A DNA stretch of 64,000 nt from Mycteria americana. Lineage: Eukaryota > Chordata > Aves > Ciconiiformes > Ciconiidae. This document shows, in pieces, positions 39,413 through 59,698 of the stretch. Location of the stretch: positions 808,501-872,500 of the forward strand of contig NC_134367.1 in NCBI RefSeq assembly GCF_035582795.1. The letters run 5' to 3'. The notes beneath the pieces are model-generated. The model was not told the DNA's origin. It ran no database searches and saw only the letters and a program-made list of their open reading frames with translations. Position 1 is the stretch's first letter. Each line of letters opens with the position of its first letter. The position numbers and the translations under genes are program-made.

Positions 39413-40130
39413 CTTGAGTGGGGGTACCCGTGGCACCGGGGTCCCCGCTGCAGGAAAGGACTGTGGCTGGGTCCGAAATGCCTGGTGGTGCGGACAGTTC
39501 TCCATGATGCGTGGCTTTTTTTCAGGCGTGGTTAGAGCTTCTTCGCGGCTCTCTGACTTCCTCTTATGGGCTTCAACGCTGACTTCCATTTCCTCACTTA
39601 CAGGGGACTTCTTTTCTGGTGTTTCTGGAGCCATCACTGGACTTTTCACGTTTGCTACTACTTCACCTGCCTCGGGGCTCTTTGGTTTACTGGGGGCCAA
39701 ACCTGAGGTACTGACAGTCTCTTTCACTAGCACTTCCTTTGATGCAGCGTGCTTTCTCTCTTCTTCTGGCTTTTGGCTAACGGCAGTTTGTGGCTTCTCT
39801 TGAATGGATTCTCCTTGGACTCCCTCTTTTACAGGGAGAGAATGGTCGCTGGGTTTCACTGCACGCCCATCCGGGGAAACCGAGGCCTCTGCAGGTTTGG
39901 CTGGTTTTGGCTGCATGTCCTCTCTTCTTTCCTCACCTCCTTTCTTCATCGCTGGTGCTTCCTGGACTGCTTGTGCTTTAGGCTCTAACGGAGAAGTAAT
40001 CTCCTCTTTGAGTGGTGCCAGAGAGGCTGGTGTGCATTTTGGCACTTCAGCTCCTGGATTTTCAGTCTCTGTCTCGGCAGGGCTGGTGTTTGCTGTCAGT
40101 CTCTTGGACTCTTCAGGACTTAGTCCAGAA
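39413..40130 (-). CDS. ASXL2: ASXL2 large internal exon (disordered linker)
   Basis: 718 bp; acceptor ttttattgatag, donor gtaaagag after CCTCTCAAG. It begins with the last base of a split Ser codon ([17 protein letters not shown]) and ends in phase 0 with VPPLK, which joins IPVSR in the terminal exon. The sequence is rich in Glu, Lys, Pro and Ser ([26 protein letters not shown]) with no folded domain visible, as expected for the ASXL2 linker. A basic KRKSESREE...PEKKPRI patch is a plausible nuclear localisation signal (inference). Confidence 0.94.
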
Positions 40131-43495
<3,365 letters not shown>

Positions 43496-44440
43496 ACGTC
43501 TACAAGAAGGTTGATGGGGACCTCGGGAGGTCTCCAGTCCAACCTCCAGCTCCAAGCAGGGCCAGCTTGGCCTCCACCAGGTCGCTCAGGGCTCTGGCCA
43601 GTCGGGTCTTGAAAACCTCCAAGGATGGAGAAGGCACAACCTCTCTGGGCCCCTGCTCCACTGCTGGACCGTCCGCAGGGGGGAAAAGCTTTTTCTTATA
43701 TCCCATCTGACTCATGCCTGTTTTGTCTTGTCCTCCTGCCACGCACCACTGTGACAAGCCTGGCTCCATCTTCCCGATGGCCTCCCTGTAGGTACACGGG
43801 GGCTGCTATCAGGTCACCCCTCCCCAGCCCGTATCGCTGCCAGGGGCTCTTCCTTCCTAGGGGCAGGATCCTGCCTGTCTCCAGCCTGTCTCGGTCCCAC
43901 TGGATGGCAGCCCTGCCCTTGGGCTTATTGACTGATCGCCCCAGTTTGGTGTCCTCCACAAATTCCCCCAGGGTCATTGATAAAGAAGGCAAATAGGACA
44001 GGTGCCCAGACAGGCCCCTGCGGTCTCCGCTTGTCACCAGCCTCCAGCTGTGAACCATGACTCCAAGCTTGACCGTCTAACCAGCTATTCACCCATCTGG
44101 TTGCCCACCCATCTAGACCCTCGTGTCCCAGCTTGGATACAAGAGTACTGTGGGAGACAGTTATCAAAAGCTTTGCTTAGGTTGAGGTAAATGATGCCCA
44201 CCGCTCTCCCCTTGTTCACAAATTCAGTCATTTTTAATGCTGTCAAGCTATTCAGGCATGATTTACCCTTGGTGAAACCACGCTGACTGTTTCCAATCAC
44301 CTTCTTCTTCACATGCCCAGAGATGTGCTCTAAGAGGGCTCGCTCCATGACTTTCCCAGTGATGACACAGAGGCTGACCAGGCCTGCATTTTCTCAAGAT
44401 AAGGCTGACCAGGCCTGCATATGTTAAATAATACTGCGGG
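43496..44440 (-). mobile_element. CR1 copy in ASXL2 intron (subgroup A)
   Basis: About 940 bases lying in the same sense as ASXL2. The 3' end (gacctcgggaggtctccagt ccaac) is at 43515. The RT remnant includes KSCLNSLTALKMTEFVNKGR and AVGIIYLNLSKAFDNCLPQ, with frameshifts. The first 180 bases are nearly the same as 61270-61450. Confidence 0.95.
44371..44420. repeat. 19-bp direct duplication
   Basis: aggctgaccaggcctgcat occurs at 44371 and 44402, separated by 12 bases, at the 5' (truncated) end of the CR1 copy. Probably a local duplication formed at or after insertion. Confidence 0.9.
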
Positions 44441-45630
44441 TGACCCCAAACAGCATTGCTATGAATCGTCAGTACCTTGAAGAGTAGCTGAAGAAAGCCT
44501 ACAGGACTGCTCTGCCCACAGTGGCATCACGCTTTAATTCTCGAGCAGAGATACAGCGCTCAGTGAGAATGCCAGTGCAGATCTCCAGACTTCACCCTCA
44601 TCGTTGCAAGCTTTACCACCGTAGCAGGTTCTACAGCAGTTTTACTCTGGTGAGAAAGTCTTTGCGTAATCATAGCTGCACCCTCTAGATGTGTAGACAT
44701 GAATGGACAAAAGGTCTTCTAAAAAGCATTAAAGGGAAAACGCTAAATGATGGTGGCTAAAACTGGGCGTGGTTTTAACAATTAAACAGATTAGACAGCT
44801 GAGTTCTACGCCTTCCCGTTTAGTGGCATAGATACACCCAGAATCTACAAAATATATAGGGTTATTCATACAGAATTGGATACATTTTCTATGGAAAAGC
44901 CTCTTAAGAGTCAATCATCTGGGCATGCGTACATGATATTCCCTTCTTCTTAAAGTGAGTCATGACCGGTGCTATAGTCTTTATAAAACTCTGGTGACAG
45001 GCTGCATGGTCCAGTTCTGTAGAGGAAATGGTCCCTGCCCACATGAGTGAGCGCACCTCTGATGATGTGATTTGATCAAATCATGGAATTAAGCACCTCT
45101 ACGTTCAAGATGCAAATGGTTGTTGAAGGTGCAGGAGTCCTATAGATTAGTGAATGGCTGACTTTATGTTATATAAAAAAATCATGGCTCAAAGGACTGA
45201 CCGCACCAACTGTGGCTAGATGACTTTGCTGATGACAAAGTGCATTACTCTGGGAAAATAATTTACTTTCTCCACTGAGCTTAGCAGTGGGCTATATTTA
45301 GCTACCACAACTTGAGAATAACACAGCTCTACTGTCATTTCAACAAGACTTTAAACATTTTTCCTTCTTTTCTCATCTCTTCCAGAGACTTGCTCATTTT
45401 TCCACATGTTCAAAAGAGAACTCCTTACTGCAGCCCCCTCTCTGGCCTTGAGATTACATAGTTCTAGGCTTGCAGTTGCTCTCACGGGCTGTATTCACTA
45501 CAGCTGTCTTCACCTAGTAAGTCACTCCAGTGGTTCAACTCCTCCATAAAATATCTTTTACACATTCCCCAAAACATTCGCTAGCTGAAAGCCTTCTAGC
45601 GTTTTGCTTTGTTGTCTGGGGAAGTTTTAC
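44441..45630. other. ASXL2: ASXL2 intron
   Basis: Remainder of the intron right of the CR1, ending at the donor of the 45631 exon. No further feature. Confidence 0.85.
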
Positions 45631-45727
45631 CTTCTGACAACCTCTCCTTCCAGCCTTGGGCAGCTGAAGTGAAGAACTCGTTGTTGAGCGCAGAGCCACT
45701 CAGCTTCATCAGACCATCCGCCCCAAC
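45631..45727 (-). CDS. ASXL2: ASXL2 exon, central DEUBAD domain with NEF motif
   Basis: 97 bp with acceptor gtattccag and donor gtaaaac. It reads [20 protein letters not shown] followed by [13 protein letters not shown], the last Gly codon being split with the next exon. The [16 protein letters not shown] segment is the NEF-motif part of the DEUBAD domain, which in this family is needed for BAP1 activation. Phase 0 at the start and one leftover base at the end fit both neighbours. Confidence 0.95.
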
Positions 45728-50885
<5,158 letters not shown>

Positions 50886-51026
50886 TTGCATGGAGTCTGT
50901 CAGATCTCTGGAATGGTTTCTTCCCCAACCCTGGCAAGGAGTTATCAAGCTTAACAGAGGGAGAAGAACTGGAGGTGGAGTTCTGAGGGCTGCTTGACTG
51001 TCCATCTGACTGCTTTCCTTCCCAAG
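50886..51026 (-). CDS. ASXL2: ASXL2 internal exon (Ser-rich linker)
   Basis: 141 bp between acceptor tcctgtgcag and donor gtaagat. With one base from the upstream exon it reads [17 protein letters not shown], then a serine run and [20 protein letters not shown]. It ends one base into an Arg codon that the next exon completes. The WEGKQSDGQ and LGLGKK/FQRS-type motifs match the ASXL2 linker just before the DEUBAD domain. The region is predicted disordered and has no catalytic role; the basic [17 protein letters not shown] stretch could be part of a nuclear targeting or DNA-contact surface (inference). Confidence 0.92.
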
Positions 51027-52410
51027 CTGCACAGGAAATTGAAACATTTAAACACAGGGATGTACAAAGAAATATTACACGAGACATCTGTTTGGACTGA
51101 AAGAAAGATTCTTTAACGTGCATACCCTAATCCCAGCAGCTCTGGAACAAGCACCTCTAGGATACTTCTATTCCTTTATTCTCATAGCACTTGCTTCCCA
51201 ACAGGCTGAAAGTAGAAGACCCCTTTGTAGCTACCAGACTGTCACAAACTAAAGGGACAGACAGCCGTTTCATTTACGGTTTGAGTCTCTTTCCCAGTTA
51301 ATCCCATCTTATTTCCCGTCTGTATCCAATCCAGTAATGACCTTGTTAAAACTTCCTTTCAGAGGCAGCTTTAGTTTCTGTTAGAGTTCACTGTCAGGAA
51401 AAATATCTTCATACTTTCTGTGTACTTTCTAAATTTTAACCTACTATTGTAGCTTTTGTTCTTTTAGACCACCCTCAGTAATTCCTCCTCCTCTTTCAAA
51501 TACTCAAGAGATATTTTCGCGTCCTCCTCCAAAGTCACTACTTAGCCAAACTAGACAGATTTCACCACTATGATTTCTCCTTACAAATCACTGCCACCCA
51601 CATTCTCTTTTGCATAGCAGTATTTTTTCTGCCGGTGGGAAGAGCTCCTTCCCTAGATTCTCCCTGCCTCCCTTTCCCTCCTCTTCTTAAGTGAGATGAA
51701 TTAAGAACAAGAGCCGGTCTTCCCTCTGCTCTCTTTAGGTTTATGTGCAATAACAGGTACTCACTCAAGTATGAAAGGTACTGAAGTCCCACACCTCGGA
51801 AGAGAAACTCCACCATACACGTGATTAAGTCACAAACTAAACGAATGCTGGCTCTGATTAATGACTTGCACTAACCAATTCCTTCACTCAGTCTGTGCCA
51901 ACTTTGTCCCCCATCTGCCTCTCTTACTCTCCTCTCTGCCTGGCTCCTTTCCCCTTCCTTCTCCTCCTTACACTAGCTGTTCCAGTTCTGATTAAATACA
52001 TCCCTGAAATTGTGGAATCAGTGTGTTGCTTTCTATCAGAATATTGTTCTCTCTCCACTTGTATGCTTACTTTACTTCTCCATCTCAATATATCCCACTG
52101 TCCCGGCTGTGAGCTATTTCTATGGACTATCACATGGGTAAGAGGGGAAAAAAGGACTCCATGGATGCTGATGAAAAACATACAAGCGCCACTCACATTG
52201 CAGTAACGTTCAAAGGCTTTTACAGTAATCAATGTTCAGTCTAACTGGGGGCTGCATAAACACACACTGTTCCTACCCTAAATCAGTCGAGTAAGGCCAC
52301 AGCAAAAGCTGAGGAATACAGCTTTCCTGAGACCACACATGAAATGAGTTCGATCCTTAACTGCTTTCTGTCCCTTATAAGGCCTCTCTCTACCATCTTT
52401 GAAAAGAAAT
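51027..52410. other. ASXL2: ASXL2 intron, part left of the CR1
   Basis: Unique intron sequence up to the CR1 at 52.4 kb. No other feature recognised. Confidence 0.8.
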
Positions 52411-53738
52411 GAAGATCACGGGAGATTCCCCACAACTAAGAAAGGCAAATGCTGCACCCACCTTCAAAAAGGGCCAAATAGACAACCTGAGAAAACACAG
52501 CCTGGTCAGCCTCACTTTTCTCCTGGGGAAAATCATGGAGTGACCCCTCTTGGAGCACATTTCTGGTCACACAAAGGAGATAATGATGACTGGAAGCAGT
52601 CAGCATGGACTTACCATGGGTAAATCATGCCTGATTGCCTTCTCTGATCCAATTACTGGATTTGTGGATGAGGGAAGAGAGGTGGATGCCATTTACCTTG
52701 ACTTTAGCAAGGCATTTGACATTGTGTCCCACAGTACCGTATGCAAGCTGGGACATTAGGGTCCGGATGGGTGGACAACCAGATGGGTAAGCAGCGGGTG
52801 AGGTGGCCAGGCTTGGAGAGTTGTGCTCCATACTCTGCCTGGAGGCTGGTAACGAGTAAGTGCCTCAGGGCACCAGTCTTGATTCACATTTTCATTTGGG
52901 GGAGGCAATGGAGCACTTGCTGAAGTTTGCAGGTAACGCCAAATTTGTGAGGCCCAGTCACTCGAGGGCAGAGTTGCCACCAGCGGGACCAAGCCAGGCT
53001 GGAGGAACAGGCCAGCAGGGACCTTACAAGGACAAATGCAAAGTCCTGCCCCGGGCAGGCAGAGCCCCTGGCAGCGATACAGGCTGGGGACGGTGCTGCT
53101 GGAAGGGACGTGGGGGTCCTGGCAGACACAACCCGAACTGGAGCCCTGGCACCAAAGGCCAAGGGCATCCCAGGCTGTAGCACCACAGCCAACAGATCAA
53201 GGGAAGTGATTATCCCCCTTGGCTAAGCGCTTGTTAGACCACACCTCGATTCTGTGTCCTGTTCCAGCGCCTCTAATACAATGAAGACATAAAAACCAAG
53301 AGCAAGCTCAGCTGAGGGCCACCAGGATGCTCAGGGGACTGCACCGATGGCCCTGTGAGGAGAGGCTGAGGGACCGGGGCTTGTTCAGGCTGGAGAAGAA
53401 AAAAAGTTGAGGGACACCTGGTAGTCACCACTCTGTTCCTAGCGGGGGGCCAGAAGGAAGAAGGAGCCAGGCTTGTCACAGTGCTGCAAGGCAGAAGGAC
53501 AAGAAAAAACAGGCAAGAGTCAGCCAGGACATAAGGAAAAATTTTACCCCCCTGCGGACGGTCCAGCAGTGAAGCAGGGCCCCAGAGAGGTTGTGCCTGC
53601 TCCATCCTTGGAGGCTTTCAAAGATCTGACTGGCCAGAGCCCTGAGCAACCTGGTGGAGGCCAAGCTGGCCCTGCTTGGAGCTGGAGGTTGGGCTACAGG
53701 CCTCCTGAGGTCCCTACCAACATGAATGGTCCTATGAT
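52411..53738 (+). mobile_element. CR1 copy in ASXL2 intron (subgroup A, antisense to the gene)
   Basis: About 1.3 kb with several indels. The RT portion gives MGKSCLIAFSDPITGFVDEG and VDAIYLDFSKAFDIVSHS, the CR1 catalytic neighbourhood with Y-L-D-F-S-K-A-F-D intact but the surrounding frame broken. It ends near aatggtcctatgattct. Confidence 0.95.
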
Positions 53739-54889
53739 TCTCACATATTTCCAGCGTAGCGCTAGAAAGGCTGGATAAATTGACATGCAGAACATATGAT
53801 AGCTTGCAACCGCAATGTAGCAGGAAAATATGGGGAAGTCAGAGAGAAAAAAACAGTAACAAAAATTAAATAGAGATGCTGGAAGAAAATAGTTCACCCA
53901 TGATTAAAGCGGATGCAGCAATAGTTTGGGAAGTGTGAAACCAAAATAAGGAGAGAAATTGATATGCCGTGACCTCCTGCCCCAGAGGCCTGACATGGGA
54001 AGGGCCATGGAAGTGCCCGGGAAGGGCCAGACAGCAGGCCTCCAGCAGCAGGATCCTGGCTATCCCCAGGAAAGGCAAGTGCCTCATTAGAATCACAAAA
54101 CATAAAGACACCAAACAATACTTTAAGTACCCTCAGTAACACGAATTTGGATTACTTACTCCACTGGTCTATTTTAATAATTACTCCATGTTAGCTAACG
54201 TTCTTACAAAACACTCTACCTGTTTCAGCCCCTCTTAGGTCTCCCCTGTTCCTACTTCCCTAAGTGAAGGTGCAATTCCTCCTGGGGCCGGGAGCTCAGG
54301 AGATGGGGTCCTCCAGGAACGATATCTGCCTGTTGTGCTAACGAACCACTCAGGTTTAACCCTAGTTAGCAGAGAAATTGCAAAAGGCTTTTAAACTATC
54401 ATTTTATGCTAAAGATTTCATACACCTGGCACTGCATTTTCTTAATACTGTCATGGGAAATGCGTAATTTTCTACTGGATTAATTCTGGCTTCCTTCTCA
54501 GACCACACCAGCCTAGGTGTAAAGGGCACAAGCACAGCTTAGGACTGAATTTCAAACAAGCAAGATGATATTGACCTTTTCCCCCTTAACCTTTTTGAAA
54601 GGGTCTGAACTACAAAGCTGCCTGGGAACAACAGGCAACCTCATCAACTGTTAAATACTTACTCTGCTCTTAAATGATGCATGAAGTACAGCTGATAAAT
54701 ATGCCTGTTCCTTTCAACTGGCTATATGGCGCATAGCCGCAACCTTGCATATGTCTGAACAGATGTTACAAGAAACATTCCAGCAGCATATAACCAGCAA
54801 GCCAGGACAGATTGGTCTAGTTTTGGTTTGGATTTGTTTAGAGCTATTTGGAAAGAGAGAATAAACAAACACACTAAAACACAGACAGA
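53739..54889. other. ASXL2: ASXL2 intron between two CR1 copies
   Basis: Unique sequence. Nothing recognised. Confidence 0.8.
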
Positions 54890-56300
54890 ATTTTATAGAA
54901 TCATAGAAGCGTTTAGGTTGGAAAAGACCTTTAAGATCAACAAGTCCAACCGTTAACCCAGCACTGCCCAGCCCACCACTACACCATGTCCCTGAGCACC
55001 ACATCTACACGGCTTTTAAATACCCCCAGGGATGGGGACTCCACCACTTCCCTGGGCAGCCTGTTCCAGTGCTGGACAACCCTTTCAGTGAAGTAAAATT
55101 TCCCAATATCCAGTCTAAACCTCCCCTGGCGCAACTTGAGGCCATTTCCTCTCGTCCTGTCACTTGTTACCTGGGAGAAGAGACCGACCCCACCTCTCTA
55201 CACCCTCCTTTCAGGCAGCTGTAGAGAGCGATGAGGTCTCCCCTCAGCCTCCTCTTCTCCAGGCTCAACAACCCCAGGTCCCTCAGCCGCTCCCCATCAG
55301 CCTTGTGCCCCAGACCCTTCCCCAGCTCCGTTGCCCTTCTCTGGACACGCTCCAGCCCCTCCATGTCTCTCTGGGAGTGAGGGGCCCAACACTGAACACA
55401 GCATTTGAGGTGCGGCCTCACCAGTGCCGGGTACAGGGGCACGATCACTGCCCTAGTCCTGCTGGCCACGCTATTTCTGACACAAGCCAGGATGCTGTTG
55501 GCCTTCTTGGCCACCTGGGCACACTGCTGGCTCATATTCAGGCGGCTGTCGACCAACACCCCCAGGTCCTTTTCCACCAGGCAGCTTTCCAGCCACTCTT
55601 CCCCAAGCCTGCAGCGTTGCATGGGGTTGCTGTGACCCAAGTGCAGGACCTGGCACTTGGCCTTGTTGAACCTCATACAAGTGACCTCGGCCCATCGACC
55701 CAGCCTGTCCAGGTCCCTCTGCAGAGCCTTCCTACCCTCAAGAGATCAACACTCCCACCCAACTTGGTGTGGTCTGCAAACTGACTGAGGGTGCACTCGA
55801 TCCCTTCGTCCAGATCATTGATAAAGACATTAAACAGAACTGGCCCCAACACAGAGCCCTGGGGACACCGCTTGTGACCGGCCACCAACTGGAGTAAACT
55901 CCATTCCCCACCACTCTTTGGGCCCGGCCATCCAGCCAGTTCTTTACCCAGCGAAGAGTACACCCGTCCAAGCCATGAGCAGCCAGTTTCTCCAGGAGAA
56001 TGCTGTGGGAAACCGTGTCAAAGGCTTTACTGGAGTCTAGATAGACAACATCCACAGCCTTGCCCTCATCCATTAGGTGGGTCGCCTTGTCATAGAAGGA
56101 GATCAGGTTGGTCAAGCAGGACCTGCCTTTCCTAAACCCATGCTGACTGGGCCTGATCACCTGGTTGTCCTGTACATGCCACGTGATGGCACTCAAGATG
56201 ATCTGCTCCATAACCTTCCCCGGCACCGAGGTCAGGCTGACAGGTCTGCAGTTCCCCGGATCCTCCTTCTGACCCTTCTTGTAGATCCGTGTCACATTTG
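54890..56300 (-). mobile_element. CR1 copy, longest and best preserved (subgroup B)
   Basis: About 1.4 kb, same sense as ASXL2. The 3' tail is at tatagaatcatagaagcgtt. The RT C-terminal half is readable in two frames: 55738-56295 ([55 protein letters not shown]) and 55167-55676 ([30 protein letters not shown]). A frame break between them and the loss of the endonuclease part show it is inactive. The [11 protein letters not shown] motif has Ser in place of the usual Phe. Confidence 0.97.
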
Positions 56301-56339
56301 CTAACCTATTTTATACTAAAGAAAATCAGCATGAGATGA

Positions 56340-56690
56340 GGAAACATCTCCAATTATGTAAAGGATGGTAGGGAGAAGAAATCAAATAACCTGCACCGTG
56401 TGCCCATGGTGGATAGGACAGGAAATCTTGGGTTTAAACCCAAGGAAGCAAGAAAACATTCTGATTAGAGGCTAAGAAAAGTATTTTAATGATAAAGTTA
56501 ACAAAACAGGAAGGGCAAGACTTGCTGGGAGTTTTTAGTCTTTGCATGAATGGCATCTCTCAGAACAGACTGAAGAAAATATCTGTCAGGACGCATCATA
56601 GCTCCCGCTCTGAGGAAAGGATGTGGACTAGATGAGCTCTCAAGTGTACTCCTCAGCCTAGTTTCTGATGGCTCTATGAAATTTCTTAAC
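56340..56690 (+). mobile_element. Old CR1 3' end fragment
   Basis: Diverged, but it follows the order of a CR1 terminus: tggataggacaggaaatctt gggtt, then the aaagtattttaatgataa block, then gatgtggactagatgagctc and tctgatggctctatga. It lies directly beside the younger copy, in the opposite sense. Confidence 0.65.
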
Positions 56691-58094
56691 CTGACCACTG
56701 AATTTCAGCTAAAGAGTCACGTAATTACACCAAGAATATCCAAGAGCAAAATGTTTTTCATGCTAATATTGCCTTATTGCTGTTGTGTAATCCTCTCTGG
56801 CTACTTCTACACCAGTAAACAGAACGGTGACGTTCGGCATTGCCCTGGCCCTAAGAACAACTGGCACAAACTGGCCGTGTTCACATCCTTAAGCTTTCTG
56901 TCTCCCCCAAGCAGGGTGGACACGTTCAGATTCCCTGCAGGGAATGATGTTTGGCCTGTGCTGAACACCAAGCCGTGCCAAGGATTGCCTAGGAGACTGC
57001 TAGTTCGTCCTGAGCCAAAGCTACGTCAGGGAATTTAGCAGAATGGATTGACTGAGTTCCAGTTCTTGTGCCCAGTACTTTGGCAATGATTAACTCAGTA
57101 GCAGAGATGCAGCTTCTCTCTCCACATGCAGTTGTTTCTTGGTCTAAGCACAGGCTTGTTGGCTGAAGGCCTGCCTGTTTGGAAGGGGAAGGAGTTTTGG
57201 GACTGGAATCAGGTTAATAGATGCTATAAGAACAATGAAGGCACTCCTTTCTGTAAGGTAACGGTTTGGTATTACCCATGTTATCAGGCTTTACCAAAAT
57301 GTCATTTTTAAGAAGACTGCAAATAGTTTAGGATTTGGGATTAGAGATGTAATTTTGTTGTGATCTGATTGCTTTCTCTCCCTTTTTTTGGGCAAGCTTC
57401 ATGACTGCCAGTCTCAGCCACTCCATCTGTGAGAGAACACCTGACAGAAGTCTTTCAGAGTCAGCTTTCTTGCTGCATCTTCCTCAACAGTTACATTTTC
57501 ATGATCATCATCTTTCTGAGATGAATCAGGACCAGTCGAGTAAATCAAGGGTGAAGGATGGAAAAACAGGATAATTATTGAGGGGGAGGGAATTTCCATC
57601 TCATAGAAGTGTCTGAGTTTGACAGATAGCACAGCATTTTACCCATGATAATTAGTGTAACAGATGGGGTATAAGGGCAGGGACTTCAGAAGCTCACACA
57701 GGGACAGGTACATGCTGCAGAAGATGGTGAAGCAGGATCAGAATCAGCAGGACTGTGAAGCAGAGGAGGAGATCGTTGCATTTTGGAAGAGATCTCAGCC
57801 TCAAAAAGCCAGCCCTCTTTTCCTCTTGTACACAACGCTGCTGATCCCGCTCCTGCCTCGCCCTGCTCCATACCACATACACTAACCCCGTGTACCTGAA
57901 TTCTGTTTATTTCTTAGGTCCCAACACCCCCGCTCCTCATTACAGCTGCAGGACTTAATGACAATGAATGGCTGAGTGATAAAAGAGCAGGTATGATTCA
58001 CTGTACAGAAACATGAAGTGACGTACAAAAAGAACCTCCCTAACCTTACAAACATACTGTTGGGCCCTAAAATAGAAAATGACAACTCAGGAAA
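56691..58094. other. ASXL2: ASXL2 intron
   Basis: Unique sequence. A 120-codon plus-strand frame at 56676-57038 has no family features and overlaps the old CR1, so it is not called. Confidence 0.8.
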
Positions 58095-58430
58095 GAGTCT
58101 CAGAATCTCAACAGTTCTAGGAAAATGCCTGCTCTTGGCTGGGTCAAAAAAGGCAAACTGAATGCTAGGAATTGTTAAGAAAAGATGAACAAAATATAGA
58201 ATACCAAAATGATGCTACACAGATTCAGAACGCATCTGCACCCTGACTACTGTGTACAGTTTTCATTCTCTGTTGCAAAAAGCATATAGCTTTCCATATG
58301 AGGAATGAGAAAACACAGTAGGACTCTTCAGACTGAAAAAGAGATGTCTACAGAAGTCATGAGTGGCAAGAAGTTGTTGAATAAGCAACAGTTGTTTGTT
58401 GCCTGTTTGATAATTAGAATGAATCAAATA
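58095..58430 (+). mobile_element. Ancient CR1/L3-like fragment
   Basis: Contains aaaaggcaaactgaatgcta ggaattgtt and ctactgtgtacagttttcat, then catatgaggaatgagaaaac, all in the order of the older amniote CR1 consensus upstream of its 3' end. Strongly diverged. Confidence 0.65.
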
Positions 58431-59571
58431 AAGGTGTAAGGAGCCTGGCTCAAAACAAACAAAAGTGAGCGGTTTTTACAGTGTGTTGTTTGCCACAAGG
58501 CATTGCCGAAGTCAATGTTCCCACCCCCCAGGTTAAGCAAATCCACTGAAGAAAATCCCACCGAGTCCATGAAATACAAGGACATCTCCTCTTGCTTTGC
58601 ACGTCCCTGAGCACACCACGCTTCATGCTGGGAGAGCACTACTACATGCCTGCCCTGCTTTTACACGCTTCTTCATGCATGTGCTATCAGCAGTGCTGGA
58701 CACAGGTCACCGGGCCAAATGTCTTTGGTTTGATTTGAGAGGCCCACTGTTCTGATTTCTGCCATAAGAACGAACAGAAGCAAATTGGTGCTCAGTGATC
58801 TAGGAGATGGTACAGAGCCACTACTGGCCACTACAAATTGTGGCTTGATAAAATAATGATGGCGTTAGTCTACAAAGTCATTTAGTTGTACGACATGAAA
58901 ATCAGTCTATACAAACACTGAGGCATTTCTTGCATCTAAAAGAAAACAACTTGAGTCATGCTTACAGAACCTGGAGCTTATAATGGAAATCAGTTACACC
59001 AAAAAGAATTTAGAGAAAACTAGCTAGAAGGAACTGCCAAGAATTTATGATAACTACTGAAATGCTGCTGCAGGTAAGGGAGCTAACGCATCGTTGAATG
59101 AACAAGAGCAGAGCAGTGGTCTCATTCATTTCTAATGCAGCGTAAGTGCTGGAAACCTCTTGGGGATCTTTCAGATCAGAACGTACATCTTTGGAACAGG
59201 ACATGAAAGCCACACTGCAGAAGGAGAAGCCACTTTGGAAAAAAAGAAATACTAAGAGAAACACCACCTAATTTGCTTAGCCATGAGAAGTACCTGACCA
59301 CAGCACAGAGGCAGCTATAGGGGAAGACATTTATCACAGAAAGAAGCTTTTTAACCAGACAACGGCACAATAAGATCTATTCAAGATCTATTCTTAACTG
59401 AATGCGTTCCTAGTAAAATCACAGCCAGGAAAATAGAAGCTCGATTATTTCAGAAACAAAAAGAACGCCATGTGAAAAGAGCACTTTCTTCTCTCATCCC
59501 CTAAGAACAACAAGAGGCAAGTAAAAGAGACAGGGCAGTAAAAGAACACGTGGAGTGTCACTGTCACGTAC
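58431..59571. other. ASXL2: ASXL2 intron
   Basis: Unique sequence up to the donor of the 59572 exon. Nothing recognised. Confidence 0.8.
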
Positions 59572-59698
59572 CAGATTTTGCAGGTGTGGAGTCACTGGCT
59601 GCCTTGACGGCCTTCAGAAGGACGTGCTGATTAGACGACACAGGCATGCCTGCTCTGCATTGCTGCTGCTGTTGCTTTTGCTGCTGCTGTTTCAAGGC
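59572..59698 (-). CDS. ASXL2: ASXL2 internal exon (poly-Q linker before the DEUBAD region)
   Basis: First ASXL2 exon seen here. The acceptor is a pyrimidine-rich tcttccccag and the donor is gtacgtg after ...AAATCTG. It is 127 bp, starts in phase 0 and ends with one base of a split codon. It reads [17 protein letters not shown], then a Ser/Lys-rich linker ([17 protein letters not shown]). The glutamine tract is Q4-K-Q5 with mixed CAG/CAA codons, so it is interrupted and probably stable. This part is a disordered linker between the N-terminal HARE-HTH domain and the BAP1-activating region. The next base joins the 51026 exon to give an Ala codon. Confidence 0.9.

Noticed and set aside
55164-55784. 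206-codon plus-strand frame
   Set aside because: It is the antisense of the CR1 RT region; the real relic frames are on the minus strand.
56676-57038. 120-codon plus-strand frame with a hydrophobic segment
   Set aside because: Overlaps an old CR1 end and intron sequence; no signal of selection or splicing visible.
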